From Allorhizobium sonneratiae (GTDB taxonomy: Bacteria; Pseudomonadota; Alphaproteobacteria; Rhizobiales; Rhizobiaceae), in NCBI RefSeq assembly GCF_023700755.1, contig NZ_JAMKOJ010000004.1, positions 62,001-126,000 on the forward strand: a stretch of 64,000 bases of DNA. The letters are read 5' to 3'. Both the position numbers and the translations under genes were made by a program. The notes under the pieces are model-generated. The model was not told the DNA's origin and ran no database searches. It saw only the letters and a list, made by a program, of their open reading frames with translations. Positions 51,917 through 60,180 of the stretch are shown here, piece after piece (the stretch's first letter is position 1; each line of letters opens with the position of its first letter).

Positions 51917-52678
51917 TCAGCGCATGGAGATGCCGCCATTGACGTCCCAGCAGGCGCCATTGACGAAGAATGCTTTCGGACCGGCGAGCAGCGCAACCAG
52001 TTCAGCGACGAAGACCGGATCGCCCAACTCGCCAACCGGGATATTGGCGAGTGCCGCCGCCATCTTGTCGGGCGTGATCACCGAGCGGACCATGGGCGTA
52101 TCCATGGGGCCGGGGGCAATCGCGTTGCAGGTCACGCCGAAGGGGGCGAGATCGCGGGCGAAAACCTTGGTCAACGTCAGGATCGCGCCCTTGGAAGCCG
52201 CGTAATGCGCGCCCGTCGCCGTGCCGCCATTTTGCCCCGCCAGTGACGCCAGATTGACGATGCGGCCATAGCCGCGTTCCTTGAAGTGACGGCCGAAGAT
52301 CTGGCTGCCGGCAAAGGTGCCGCCGGCATTGGTGGTCAGGATCGCGTTGAAATCGGCCGGGTCGATGTCGAGCACCGACTTGACCGCCGTGCGCGCGGCA
52401 TTGTTGACCAGCACTTCCACCGAACCCCAGCGCTCGACGCATCTGTCGAGAACCGCCTGGAAATTCTCAGGCTTGTTGACGTCGAGCGTTGCCGTGACGG
52501 CGGTTTCGCCAGCGAGATCAAGTTCGCTGGCGAGTGAAGCCCCCGCATCCGCTTCGATATCGGTGATCACGACCCGGAAGCCTTCGCGGTGGAGGGCGCG
52601 TACGATCTCGGCCCCAAGGCCGCGTGCGCCGCCTGTCACCACGGCGGTCTGGGTCTTTTCAGGAAGAGGGGCCGCCAT
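51917..52678 (-). CDS. iacE: Short-chain dehydrogenase/reductase of the indoleacetate pathway
   Basis: This 253-residue NAD(P)-dependent SDR has TGGARGLGAEIV (cofactor loop), VLVNNAARTA, and the catalytic Ser-Tyr-Lys set in NLASLAGQNG and HYAASKGAILTL. IacE takes part in the steps from the first hydroxylated product of IacA towards dioxindole-3-acetate. The start codon overlaps the iacD stop (ATGA). Family membership is certain; the pathway role is inferred from gene order. Confidence 0.85.
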   Translation of the reverse strand: MAAPLPEKTQTAVVTGGARGLGAEIVRALHREGFRVVITDIEADAGASLASELDLAGETAVTATLDVNKPENFQAVLDRCVERWGSVEVLVNNAARTAVKSVLDIDPADFNAILTTNAGGTFAGSQIFGRHFKERGYGRIVNLASLAGQNGGTATGAHYAASKGAILTLTKVFARDLAPFGVTCNAIAPGPMDTPMVRSVITPDKMAAALANIPVGELGDPVFVAELVALLAGPKAFFVNGACWDVNGGISMR

Positions 52679-53172
52679 CAGAACAAATAGCTGAACGAAT
52701 TCAGCATCCCATCCGAGTTGAGCAGCCGCACCACCTTGGCGCGGATCCTGAAGCCGTCGCCGGAGGCAACCAGCGTGTGGCGCATGTGACCGGCCCAGAT
52801 GCGCTGGCGGCCAAACTTGTCTTCGATCACATGTTCGGCGCTGGAAACCGTCACCATATCACCCTCGACAGTCTCGATCACGAAGCGAGAGACCGTGCGC
52901 ACGGTGTGCGCCGGCGGGGCCGACGAGATCGAAAAGCCCTGCTGGAAGCGCCGGATGCGGTCACGTCGCATCCGGTCATTGTCGTGGCAGAGGTTGAGCT
53001 GGTTGTCGAAGTCGTCGCCCTCGCCGATCGGCAGCGTGTAGAAGCCCTCGGTCAACCACAGCGACAGCCACGCATCGTAGTCCTTGGCGTCGAGCAGGGC
53101 CGCTTCCGCCCAGAGGAAGGCGCTGACCTTTTGCAGCAGCGCCAGATCATTGGTCTTCGTCATCATGTTCAT
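52678..53172 (-). CDS. iacD: Ring-hydroxylating oxygenase, small (beta) subunit
   Basis: This 164-residue structural subunit of the Rieske oxygenase has an NTF2-like/scytalone-dehydratase fold. Typical marks are FLWAEAALLDAKDYDAWLSL and WLTEGFYTLPI near the start, and AKVVRLLNSDGMLNSFSYLF at the end. It overlaps iacC by four bases at its start and iacE at its end, so all three are coupled. The subunit pair probably opens or dealkylates the late intermediate that leads to catechol. Confidence 0.87.
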   Translation of the reverse strand: MNMMTKTNDLALLQKVSAFLWAEAALLDAKDYDAWLSLWLTEGFYTLPIGEGDDFDNQLNLCHDNDRMRRDRIRRFQQGFSISSAPPAHTVRTVSRFVIETVEGDMVTVSSAEHVIEDKFGRQRIWAGHMRHTLVASGDGFRIRAKVVRLLNSDGMLNSFSYLF

Positions 53173-54443
53173 AGCGACATCATCCTCTTCCACATCTTGT
53201 AGGCGGCGCGCATGCCGGTTTCCGCACTGATATGGCCGCGCGGACCGAGCGCGCCGGGCGTTTCGTCGTTGAGGCCGCGATTGACGAGAATCGGCAGATC
53301 CTCGCCCCCCTTGGTGCCGCGCTGCACGCGCTCCCACACTTCCGCATCGTCCGGCGAGCCGAAACCCATCGGGCCCTGGAAATGCTCATGCAGGCGCAGG
53401 CGCATCCGGTTGGCCGCCGCCGGCCCGCCGTTCATGCCCAGCGCGATGTGGCGGATATCGGTCCGTTCCACGTTGATCGGGGTCAGCACGCGGAAAAAAG
53501 CGAGCGAAAAGGAGACGTTGGGGAAGAGATTAAGATTGAAGCCTGCCCCACCAACGGCGCGCACGATCTTCTTGACCTGATCTTCCGGATAACCCTCGTC
53601 GTGCAATTCCTGAACCAGTGGCTGGAAGCGTTCCTCCACCGGATCATCAAGGTTGTCATCGAGATCGATGCGCTCGGGGATCATCACCATGACCGAATGG
53701 CCGTTGCCGAGATCTTCAACAAAGCCCTTGCCCGTGTCGAGAAACTTGAAGGCCTCTTCCGCATCGCCATCGAGCGATTGCATGAAGCTCTTGTGCACCA
53801 CGGGGAAGTGATAGGCATCCGTGGTGTTTTCGAGCTGCACTTTCCAGTTCATCGGGACGGTGAACTGGTGCTCGCCTAAAACCTTGATCGGGAACCCACC
53901 GCCCTGCTTCATGAAAAGGTCGATATAGCGGCATACTTCCGGCCCGAGGAAATCGACAAGCGGCTCGACCTCCTCGTTGAAGGTCGCAAAGATCATGCCG
54001 TTATAGCTTTCGGTGCGCAGGCGCTTCAGGCCATGCGCGCCCTTGTCAAAATCCTCGCCATACTGTTCCGGATAAGGCAGGCCACGCAGCGACCCATCGA
54101 GACCGTAGCCCCAGCCGTGATAGGGGCACTGGAAGGACGACGTCTTGCCCTTCTTGACCTCGCAGACGGTAGCCGCACGGTGGCGACACCGATTGACCAG
54201 AACATGGACCTCGCCCTTGCGGTCGCGAACGACGATGACGGGTTCGAGGCCGACATTCGACAGCTTGAACGCGCCCTTGTCGGCGAGTTCGCTGTCATGG
54301 GCGACCCAGACCCAGGTGCGTTTGAAGATGCGCTCCATCTCTTCGTTGAAGAGATCGGCATTCTCGTACATGGAGGTAGCGACCTTGGCGTCCGGCGAAT
54401 AGAGCGCGTCGAGATCGCTGAATGTCTCTTGAGCCTGCAACAT
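53169..54443 (-). CDS. iacC: Ring-hydroxylating oxygenase, large (alpha) subunit
   Basis: This 424-residue Rieske non-heme iron oxygenase carries the [2Fe-2S] ligands Cys86, His88, Cys106 and His109 (CRHR then CPYHGW; pattern C-x-H-x17-C-x2-H). The mononuclear iron is held by His212, His217 and a later carboxylate in LENTTDAYHFPVVH, with the bridging Asp209. It acts with IacD and IacF late in indoleacetate breakdown towards catechol. All catalytic residues are present. It follows iacB by 18 bases. Confidence 0.92.
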   Translation of the reverse strand: MLQAQETFSDLDALYSPDAKVATSMYENADLFNEEMERIFKRTWVWVAHDSELADKGAFKLSNVGLEPVIVVRDRKGEVHVLVNRCRHRAATVCEVKKGKTSSFQCPYHGWGYGLDGSLRGLPYPEQYGEDFDKGAHGLKRLRTESYNGMIFATFNEEVEPLVDFLGPEVCRYIDLFMKQGGGFPIKVLGEHQFTVPMNWKVQLENTTDAYHFPVVHKSFMQSLDGDAEEAFKFLDTGKGFVEDLGNGHSVMVMIPERIDLDDNLDDPVEERFQPLVQELHDEGYPEDQVKKIVRAVGGAGFNLNLFPNVSFSLAFFRVLTPINVERTDIRHIALGMNGGPAAANRMRLRLHEHFQGPMGFGSPDDAEVWERVQRGTKGGEDLPILVNRGLNDETPGALGPRGHISAETGMRAAYKMWKRMMSL

Positions 54444-54461
54444 GGCTGCTCCTTTCAGGGT

Positions 54462-54824
54462 TCACAGTTCGGGAATGGTGAGCGCTCGGCCCATGCGAGC
54501 CTCAACGCGCATGTATTTCCAAAGGCGATGATCGGCGTCATCGACGACGATCGTGCGCAGCAGGTTGCAGGCAGCAATCACCGACTGCCGGTCGGGGAAG
54601 TCGCAGAGCATGTACCAGGTCCAGGGGAAGGACGGCGAGGTGCCGACCTGCGTCTGGTCGTCGTCGAGCGTGCCAAGCACGGTCACGCCTTCGAGCCTGG
54701 CGACCCCGGACATGAAGGCCTGCGTTGCCTTCCAGACGGCGCCGATCTCGCCGAAGGGCAGATCGAAAAAGGCCGGCTGCACGGCAAGGCAGAGCAGCGT
54801 GCGGATGGGTGTCGGTTCAGACAT
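54462..54824 (-). CDS. iacB: IacB, small conserved protein of the indoleacetate pathway
   Basis: The 120-residue soluble protein (MSEPTPIRTLLCLAVQPAFF; FPWTWYMLCDFPDRQSVIAA; HRLWKYMRVEARMG) has no familiar catalytic motif. The small single-domain alpha-beta layout could be a ferredoxin-like barrel. It is named from its conserved place between iacA and iacC. The exact role of IacB is not something I can state from sequence; it is generally placed in the upper pathway. Confidence 0.75.
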   Translation of the reverse strand: MSEPTPIRTLLCLAVQPAFFDLPFGEIGAVWKATQAFMSGVARLEGVTVLGTLDDDQTQVGTSPSFPWTWYMLCDFPDRQSVIAACNLLRTIVVDDADHRLWKYMRVEARMGRALTIPEL

Positions 54825-54848
54825 GACGCTATTCCTTTCGTATCGTGA

Positions 54849-55988
54849 TCACGGATAACCGGGCGGTGTCTGCTGGCCAAAGAGGGCGGCACCCGCCGCC
54901 TGCCAGCTGCCGGAATTGATGAAGGCGTGTTGTGCCACGCAGGCTGCATCGATCATCTTGCGGCCGAGTGGATGACCCGTCGCCATGGCTTCCGAACCGC
55001 CCATGACAAAAGCGAGACGGGCCGCTTCCGCGCCGTCCTGCGCGGCCTTGGAAGCGGCATGACGCATGCGGATGAGCATGGTTCTGTCAACCTCGCCATT
55101 CGCCTGCATCTGCCGCCAGCCTTCCTCAATCGCGTCATAAAAGGCCGAGCGGGCGCCCATCAGCAGGCCTTCGGCCTTAGCGAAATCGATCTGGATATAG
55201 GCGCGCGCGGCCGGGCTTGGCGCGCCCGTGACAGAGGTGCGGGCGAGTGCATTGGCGTGGACCCAGTCGAGTGCTGAGCGGGCCACACCGAGCGCCACGA
55301 CAGCCAGCACCTGGGCGGCAAGCGCCATGGCCGGATAACGGAAGATCAGGTCGTCCTGCTGCGGCTTTCCACCGCGAATGAAGGTCCATTCTTCCGGAAC
55401 GATCGCCTTGTCGATGACGATGTCATGGCTGCCGGTGGCGCGAAGGCCGATCGTGTCCCAGTTCTCGTCGACACTGGCCTTCGTGCGGGGCAGAACGGCG
55501 GTGCGGGGCAGCGGGCTGTCCTCGCCTTCGATCTTGATACCAGCGCCAACAATGTCAGCGCCCATGACACCCGAACCCCAGGGCCAGCGACCGGAGACTT
55601 CCAGCCCGCCCTCTACACGCCTGGCCGGTTGCGGCGGAAACATCGCCCCGGCAAAAACCGTATTCGGGTTGGCGCCATAAATGGCCGCATAGGTTTCCGG
55701 CGGAAGGGCCGCCAGATAGGTCGCCGAGACGCCGAAGCTTGACACCCAGCCGGCAGACGCGTCCGCCATCGAGATATCCTCGACCAGACGGCAAAAATCC
55801 TGCGGGGCAAGCTCATCGCCACCGAAACGCTTCGGCACAAAAGCGCGGTAGACGCCGATGGTCTGAAACTTGGCGACAATGTCCTTCGGAATATGGCGTA
55901 ACGCCTGGAACTCTTCCGACCGGGCGCTGATTTCGCTTTTCAACGCCTCAAGCGCTGCGGCGGATGCCGGAGGGGCATGATAATTCAT
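54849..55988 (-). CDS. iacA: Indoleacetate flavin monooxygenase (acyl-CoA dehydrogenase fold)
   Basis: It probably performs the first hydroxylation of indole-3-acetic acid with reduced flavin and O2. The 379-residue protein has the acyl-CoA-dehydrogenase-like fold used by group D flavin monooxygenases: FQTIGVYRAFVPKRFGGDEL, SGRWPWGSGVMGADIVGAGI and the C-terminal helix bundle with AFVMGGSEAMATGHPLGRKM. It lacks the catalytic glutamate context of true acyl-CoA dehydrogenases as far as I can see, in line with a hydroxylase. It sits between iacH (4-base gap) and iacB. Confidence 0.87.
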   Translation of the reverse strand: MNYHAPPASAAALEALKSEISARSEEFQALRHIPKDIVAKFQTIGVYRAFVPKRFGGDELAPQDFCRLVEDISMADASAGWVSSFGVSATYLAALPPETYAAIYGANPNTVFAGAMFPPQPARRVEGGLEVSGRWPWGSGVMGADIVGAGIKIEGEDSPLPRTAVLPRTKASVDENWDTIGLRATGSHDIVIDKAIVPEEWTFIRGGKPQQDDLIFRYPAMALAAQVLAVVALGVARSALDWVHANALARTSVTGAPSPAARAYIQIDFAKAEGLLMGARSAFYDAIEEGWRQMQANGEVDRTMLIRMRHAASKAAQDGAEAARLAFVMGGSEAMATGHPLGRKMIDAACVAQHAFINSGSWQAAGAALFGQQTPPGYP

Positions 55989-55992
55989 TGTC

Positions 55993-57186
55993 TTATTCCT
56001 CCATCTGGAATGTCGGATTTGTTTCGATGAGCCGGCGGGCCATCGCGATCAGCCGGGCGTCTGCGCCCTTGGGGGCCACAAGCTGGATGCCCGAGGGCAG
56101 ACCATCCGGCGTTGCCACCGGCAGTACGATGGCCGGGTGGCCTGAGAGATTGAAGGGCCGCAGATAGCGCGTCAGCGTCAGCACCTTTGCAGGCTCGCCT
56201 GCTTCCGAAAGCAGCGGCGGCGGGTGCGGCAGGGCGGGAGTCAGCAGCACGTCGAACCGCTCAAGCAGTGCATCGATGTCTGCCGTGAAACGGACGCGGA
56301 CATCTTCCGCAGCCGACATCTCGGCATCGGTCACGTTTCGCGCACCTTCAAGACGCTTGCGCACGTCATCGCCCAGCAATTCAGGGCGCGCCATCAGCGC
56401 AGCATTGGCGATAAGTGTCTCGCGGGCAATGATCGTCATACCGGCAGTGAAGGCGGCCTCGAAGGCGCAATCGTGCCGCGGCAGGTCGAGGTCTTCGATC
56501 ACGCCGCCTTTATCGGCCTCGACGGCCATCATCGCTGCGGCCATACGGGGTTCGATACCGTCATCCGGCAGAAACCGGCCGATGCGCAATGATCCCTCGA
56601 AGCCTTCGGCCTGAAACGTCGGGTCAATGGCGGACATGGCGCGCTCAATCATTGCGAGATTGCGTGCAAATGGGCCGATGCAATCAAGCGAGGATTGCAC
56701 TGGTAAGGCACCTTTGCGACTCACGCGATCGAAGGTCGGCTTGAACCCGATGACACCACAGCAAATTGCGGGCTGGCGGATGGAGCCACCCGTGTCGGTG
56801 CCGATGGCGACATCAACGAGATGGGCCGCAACTGCCGCCGCCGAGCCGGACGAGGACCCGCCCGGAATACGGCCCGGATAGCGCGGGTTGATGGGCGTTC
56901 CCTCAAACGCATTGATGCCGGTCATGCCATAGGCAAGCTCATGCATCTTCGTCTTGCCGACAATGCGACAGCCTGCGGAAAGCAGGTTTGCCACCACATC
57001 GGCATGAGATCTGGCGGGTGCCGCATCGGCAAGCGCCCTGGAGCCGCAGCGCGTCACCATGCCTTCAATGTCGATGCAATCCTTGATCGTAACGGCCATG
57101 GCAGGCACGGTGCCTTGCTGTGGCTCAAGCATAAATTGCGATGCGAAAACGCCATAGGCGTCGTGATGATGAGATGTGTGTGGCAT
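55993..57186 (-). CDS. iacH: Amidase-signature hydrolase of the indoleacetate locus
   Basis: This 397-residue amidase-signature enzyme has the Ser-cisSer-Lys triad: Lys35 in MAVTIKDCIDIEGM, the GGSSSGSAAAVA loop (about 109-120) and nucleophile Ser135 in GTDTGGSIRQPA. It may hydrolyse amide conjugates of indoleacetate, releasing free IAA. It is the first gene of the long operon. A strong copy of the shared motif lies about 34 bases upstream of its start, well placed to block or activate transcription. Confidence 0.87.
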   Translation of the reverse strand: MPHTSHHHDAYGVFASQFMLEPQQGTVPAMAVTIKDCIDIEGMVTRCGSRALADAAPARSHADVVANLLSAGCRIVGKTKMHELAYGMTGINAFEGTPINPRYPGRIPGGSSSGSAAAVAAHLVDVAIGTDTGGSIRQPAICCGVIGFKPTFDRVSRKGALPVQSSLDCIGPFARNLAMIERAMSAIDPTFQAEGFEGSLRIGRFLPDDGIEPRMAAAMMAVEADKGGVIEDLDLPRHDCAFEAAFTAGMTIIARETLIANAALMARPELLGDDVRKRLEGARNVTDAEMSAAEDVRVRFTADIDALLERFDVLLTPALPHPPPLLSEAGEPAKVLTLTRYLRPFNLSGHPAIVLPVATPDGLPSGIQLVAPKGADARLIAMARRLIETNPTFQMEE

Positions 57187-57219
57187 TGAACAGCCGGGCT
57201 TTTGCCCGTTCCCCGGTTA

Positions 57220-57236
57220 TTACGTGAATTTTACTG
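57220..57236. promoter_or_regulatory. iac-region operator motif at the iacH promoter
   Basis: TTACGTGAATTTTACTG differs in three positions from the copy at 57478. It lies 34 bases upstream of the iacH start codon, in the range of the core promoter, and is followed by TAAAC. Presumed binding site of IacR or another regulator of the locus. Confidence 0.65.
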
Positions 57237-57477
57237 TAAACATGCGGACTGTCAATTGCCGATGAACAAAATTTTTAATTTTCTCATTTTTTATCAATAT
57301 CTTAAAACAAATAAAGCGGCGCCGCCGCTGGGACGGAACCGTGAGAACTGGTCACAATCATGGTCAATTTTCCAGCGCCCGTTCCAACAAGACGGGCGCT
57401 CACAAACATCCATAACACAACTCCCGGCCCATCATTCTTGCGCAATTCGGGAAAGTCTTTTTCGCCTCGTCGTCAAT

Positions 57478-57494
57478 TTACGTGAATATTACCG
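57478..57494. promoter_or_regulatory. iac-region operator motif upstream of iacI
   Basis: TTACGTGAATATTACCG, taken here as the reference copy. It is followed by CTTGACG, a plausible -35 element, and lies 88 bases before the iacI start. Together with the copy at 57220 it brackets the 395-base divergent promoter region 57187-57581. Confidence 0.65.
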
Positions 57495-57581
57495 CTTGAC
57501 GCTTATCATCTCGAGACTAGGATTTTCCGTGATGGCGCGCCCGTTCAAGGGCTTGAAGCGCCCGCGAACGGGATAACCACC

Positions 57582-58148
57582 ATGACCACTGAGACAGACA
57601 TCACGGTGCTGATGCGCCGTATCGAAATGCTGGAAGCTGAGGCGGATATCCGCCGCATTCAGGCGCGCTACATGTTTCTCTGCGATACGCCCAACCCGGA
57701 ATTCGGCGTTGCCGATGATGCCCATCGTATCGAACTCATTATGCAGCTCTATACGGAAGATGCTGTCTGGGAAGGCGTCGGCGAGTATTATGATAACCAG
57801 TTCGGCCGCGCGGTCGGGGCTGCTGCGATCCGCAAGCACTTTCAGAGCTTCTGGGGCGGAAAAACCGATCCGGCCCTGATCCTCAACTGTCATTATCTGA
57901 CGTCGGAACAGATCCACGTGCATGCCAACGGCACGACGGCGGACGGCCAGTGGGTGCATATGCAGCCCTGGCTCTTCTCCGACGGCAAGGCCCTGCTTCG
58001 GTCGTCCCGCCTCAACAACACGTTCCGCAAGGAAGCTGACGGGGTCTGGAAGATCACCCGCACCCGCACCGAAAATGTCTTCGTCGCTCCGCTGCCAGCC
58101 ACCTGGGCCTCGGACTATCCGTCGAAGTCGGTGCTGATGAGGCCGTGA
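57582..58148 (+). CDS. iacI: SnoaL/NTF2-like protein of the indoleacetate locus
   Basis: The 188-residue protein has an NTF2-like (SnoaL_4) fold: MLEAEADIRRIQARYMFLCD, LIMQLYTEDAVWEGVGEYYD, SEQIHVHANGTTADGQWVHM and LRSSRLNNTFRKEADGVWKI. Members of the fold serve as small isomerases, hydrolases or oxygenase partners. IacI occurs in characterised iac clusters, but its reaction is not evident from sequence. It is divergent from iacH and ends in a GC-rich hairpin. Confidence 0.8.
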   Translation: MTTETDITVLMRRIEMLEAEADIRRIQARYMFLCDTPNPEFGVADDAHRIELIMQLYTEDAVWEGVGEYYDNQFGRAVGAAAIRKHFQSFWGGKTDPALILNCHYLTSEQIHVHANGTTADGQWVHMQPWLFSDGKALLRSSRLNNTFRKEADGVWKITRTRTENVFVAPLPATWASDYPSKSVLMRP

Positions 58149-58200
58149 GCAAGCGAGGGGCAGGGTTTGCCTGCCTCAGGGATAGATGCACACATCAGGA

Positions 58201-58222
58201 AGGGCCGGTTTTCGCCGGCCCT
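58201..58222 (+). terminator. Rho-independent-type terminator after iacI
   Basis: Arms AGGGCCGG / CCGGCCCT with a TTTTCG loop, followed by TTCCTG. It lies 52 bases after the iacI stop and faces the convergent aldehyde dehydrogenase gene. Confidence 0.7.
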
Positions 58223-58235
58223 TTCCTGTATCGCC

Positions 58236-58274
58236 AGAGCATCGGATGGAACATCGGTTGAGATCCGATGCTCT
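58236..58274. repeat. Dispersed palindrome AGAGCATCGGAT
   Basis: Perfect 12-bp arms AGAGCATCGGAT / ATCCGATGCTCT around a 15-base loop, 16 bases past the aldehyde dehydrogenase stop. It belongs to the same family as 47619-47720 and may end the dehydrogenase transcript. Confidence 0.65.
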
Positions 58275-58290
58275 AACCCTGCCCGGCCCC

Positions 58291-59799
58291 TCATCGATAG
58301 GCGATGCAGACGGACTTCGTTTCCAGATAGTTTTCCAGCGCGCGGCTGCCGTGTTCGCGGCCGATACCGGATTGCTTGAAGCCGCCGAAAGGCATGTTCT
58401 GGTCGGGGATGTTGTGGCTGTTGACCCAGACCGTGCCAGCCTGGATTTTCGGCACATAGCGCATGACCTTGTTGAGATCATTGGTCCAGATCGATGCGCC
58501 AAGGCCGTAGCGGGTGTCGTTAGCCTTGGCGATTGCGTCGTCCGCATCCTCGAAGGGCGTGATCGTGACAACCGGACCAAAAACCTCGTCCTGCATGAGA
58601 GCCATGTCCTGGCGGACATCCGTAAAGAGTTCCGGGGCGACGAAGAAGCCCTTCTCCGGGGCGCTTGCACTGATGAGTGGTGTCGCACCTTCCGCGATGC
58701 CGCGCGCAATGCAGGTTTTTACATGTGACTGGTGCTTGGCCGACACAAGCGGGTTGATCTGGTTCATCGGGTTGAGGCCCGAGCCGATCGCGAGGCTGCG
58801 CGACACGTTGGCGATCACCTCAAGCGCCTTTTCGTAAATGCCCTTCTGCGCATAGATGCGGGTGGCTGCACAGCAGGTCTGCCCGGTGTTGAAGAAGACG
58901 CCGATACCAGCGGCCGCGCCCAGCAGGTCGAGGTCCATGTCATCAAACATCACCATCGGGGCCTTGCCGCCCAGTTCGAGCGTGACGCGCTTCATGTCTT
59001 TCATGGCCTGAACGCCGATCAGCTTGCCGGTTTCGGTGGAGCCGGTGAAGGTGATCTTGGCAACACCCGGATGAGCGACGAGAGCGGCACCGGCCGTTTC
59101 CCCCATGCCGGTCACGACATTGACGACGCCATCGGGAAAGCCGGCTTCGCGACAAAGCTCAACCAGGCGGATCGAGGTCAGCGGCGTTTCCTCGGCAGGC
59201 TTCAGCACGACGGTGCAGCCAGCGGCCAGCGCCGGCGCGATCTTCCATGTCGCCATGTTGAGAGGAAAATTCCACGGCGTGATGGCCGCAACGACACCCA
59301 CCGGCTCCTTCCGCGTCTGTGCCTGATAGCGCATGCCCGGTGGAATGGCGATGGAGACATCGAGTGTCGAGCCTTCGATTTTGGTCGCAGCCCCCGCCAT
59401 GTACCGGAAATATTCTGCCGAGGATTGCACTTCGATCAGACGCGACAGCATGATCGACTTGCCTTGATTGAGCGTTTCGAGCTGCGCCAGTTCCTCGCCA
59501 TGTGCTTCTATGAGGTCGGCGAGCTTCAGCATGAGTCCCTGTCGCTGCACCGGCAGCATCTTCGACCACGGCCCCTCGAATGCAGCTGCGGCCGCTTTGA
59601 CCGCACGATCGACATCGGTGGCGCCACAGGCCGGTACGCGGGTCAGAATCTCGCCAGTCGCCGGATTATAGACAGGATAGGTCTCCCCGGATGCTGCAGT
59701 GAGGGAATTTCCGTTCAGAAGTACCTGCGGCGCTTTGAGAAAGTCCGTAACGGTGGAGAGCACCGTATCGACGGAGGTATCGGCTTGCGCAATTCTCAT
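58291..59799 (-). CDS. Aldehyde dehydrogenase (phenylacetaldehyde/betaine-aldehyde type)
   Basis: This 502-residue NAD(P)-dependent aldehyde dehydrogenase has ITPWNFPLNMATWKIAPALA, FTGSTETGKLIG, catalytic Glu in VTLELGGKAPMVMFDD, nucleophile Cys309 in NTGQTCCAATRIY, and EVFGPVVTITPF. It resembles arylacetaldehyde dehydrogenases. Next to the iac genes and with two motif copies in its upstream region, conversion of indole-3-acetaldehyde to indole-3-acetate is a reasonable inference but not certain. It is divergent from the LysR gene at 60181. Confidence 0.88.
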   Translation of the reverse strand: MRIAQADTSVDTVLSTVTDFLKAPQVLLNGNSLTAASGETYPVYNPATGEILTRVPACGATDVDRAVKAAAAAFEGPWSKMLPVQRQGLMLKLADLIEAHGEELAQLETLNQGKSIMLSRLIEVQSSAEYFRYMAGAATKIEGSTLDVSIAIPPGMRYQAQTRKEPVGVVAAITPWNFPLNMATWKIAPALAAGCTVVLKPAEETPLTSIRLVELCREAGFPDGVVNVVTGMGETAGAALVAHPGVAKITFTGSTETGKLIGVQAMKDMKRVTLELGGKAPMVMFDDMDLDLLGAAAGIGVFFNTGQTCCAATRIYAQKGIYEKALEVIANVSRSLAIGSGLNPMNQINPLVSAKHQSHVKTCIARGIAEGATPLISASAPEKGFFVAPELFTDVRQDMALMQDEVFGPVVTITPFEDADDAIAKANDTRYGLGASIWTNDLNKVMRYVPKIQAGTVWVNSHNIPDQNMPFGGFKQSGIGREHGSRALENYLETKSVCIAYR

Positions 59800-60047
59800 G
59801 TCAGTCCCTCTCTTATGATTTGTTATGCGTTATGCGCCTGGCGGTCAGTCCGGCTGCGGGTAGAGAATGAAATCGTCTGCACGCCGTGCTTCGCTCGCAG
59901 CCACAGCAGAGGTGACAACCGCGTGCGTCTCGTATCTTGCCGCATGGTCCGTCATCGGGGATTGGGCAGAATCCCGGCTTTGACACTTGAAACCTCCCTT
60001 GGCCAAGCGGCAGTTTCTATTTTCCATACCCTGTCACTGTCTCATTG

Positions 60048-60064
60048 TGTGATAAATCACGTAA
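60048..60064. promoter_or_regulatory. Weaker iac-region motif upstream of aldehyde dehydrogenase
   Basis: On the minus strand the site reads TTACGTGATTTATCACA; the first eight bases match the reference copy exactly, the right half is weaker. It lies 249 bases before the dehydrogenase start in the 381-base divergent region 59800-60180. Confidence 0.45.
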
Positions 60065-60134
60065 GACGGAAAACACTCTTGCAGTCCCTGCAATAATCAC
60101 CCCGGCAAGAGGGTCGCTTGCCATTTGCCAATAT

Positions 60135-60151
60135 TTATGTGATTATTACCG
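60135..60151. promoter_or_regulatory. iac-region operator motif at the LysR promoter
   Basis: TTATGTGATTATTACCG differs from the copy at 57478 at two positions only. It ends 29 bases before the LysR start codon. Confidence 0.6.
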
Positions 60152-60180
60152 CAATAAGGGGAACCAGAGAGTTCAACGAC

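Noticed and set aside
58732..60096. Plus-strand open frame of 454 codons opposite the second aldehyde dehydrogenase
   Set aside because: Antisense to the dehydrogenase and crossing its promoter region; no recognisable domain.
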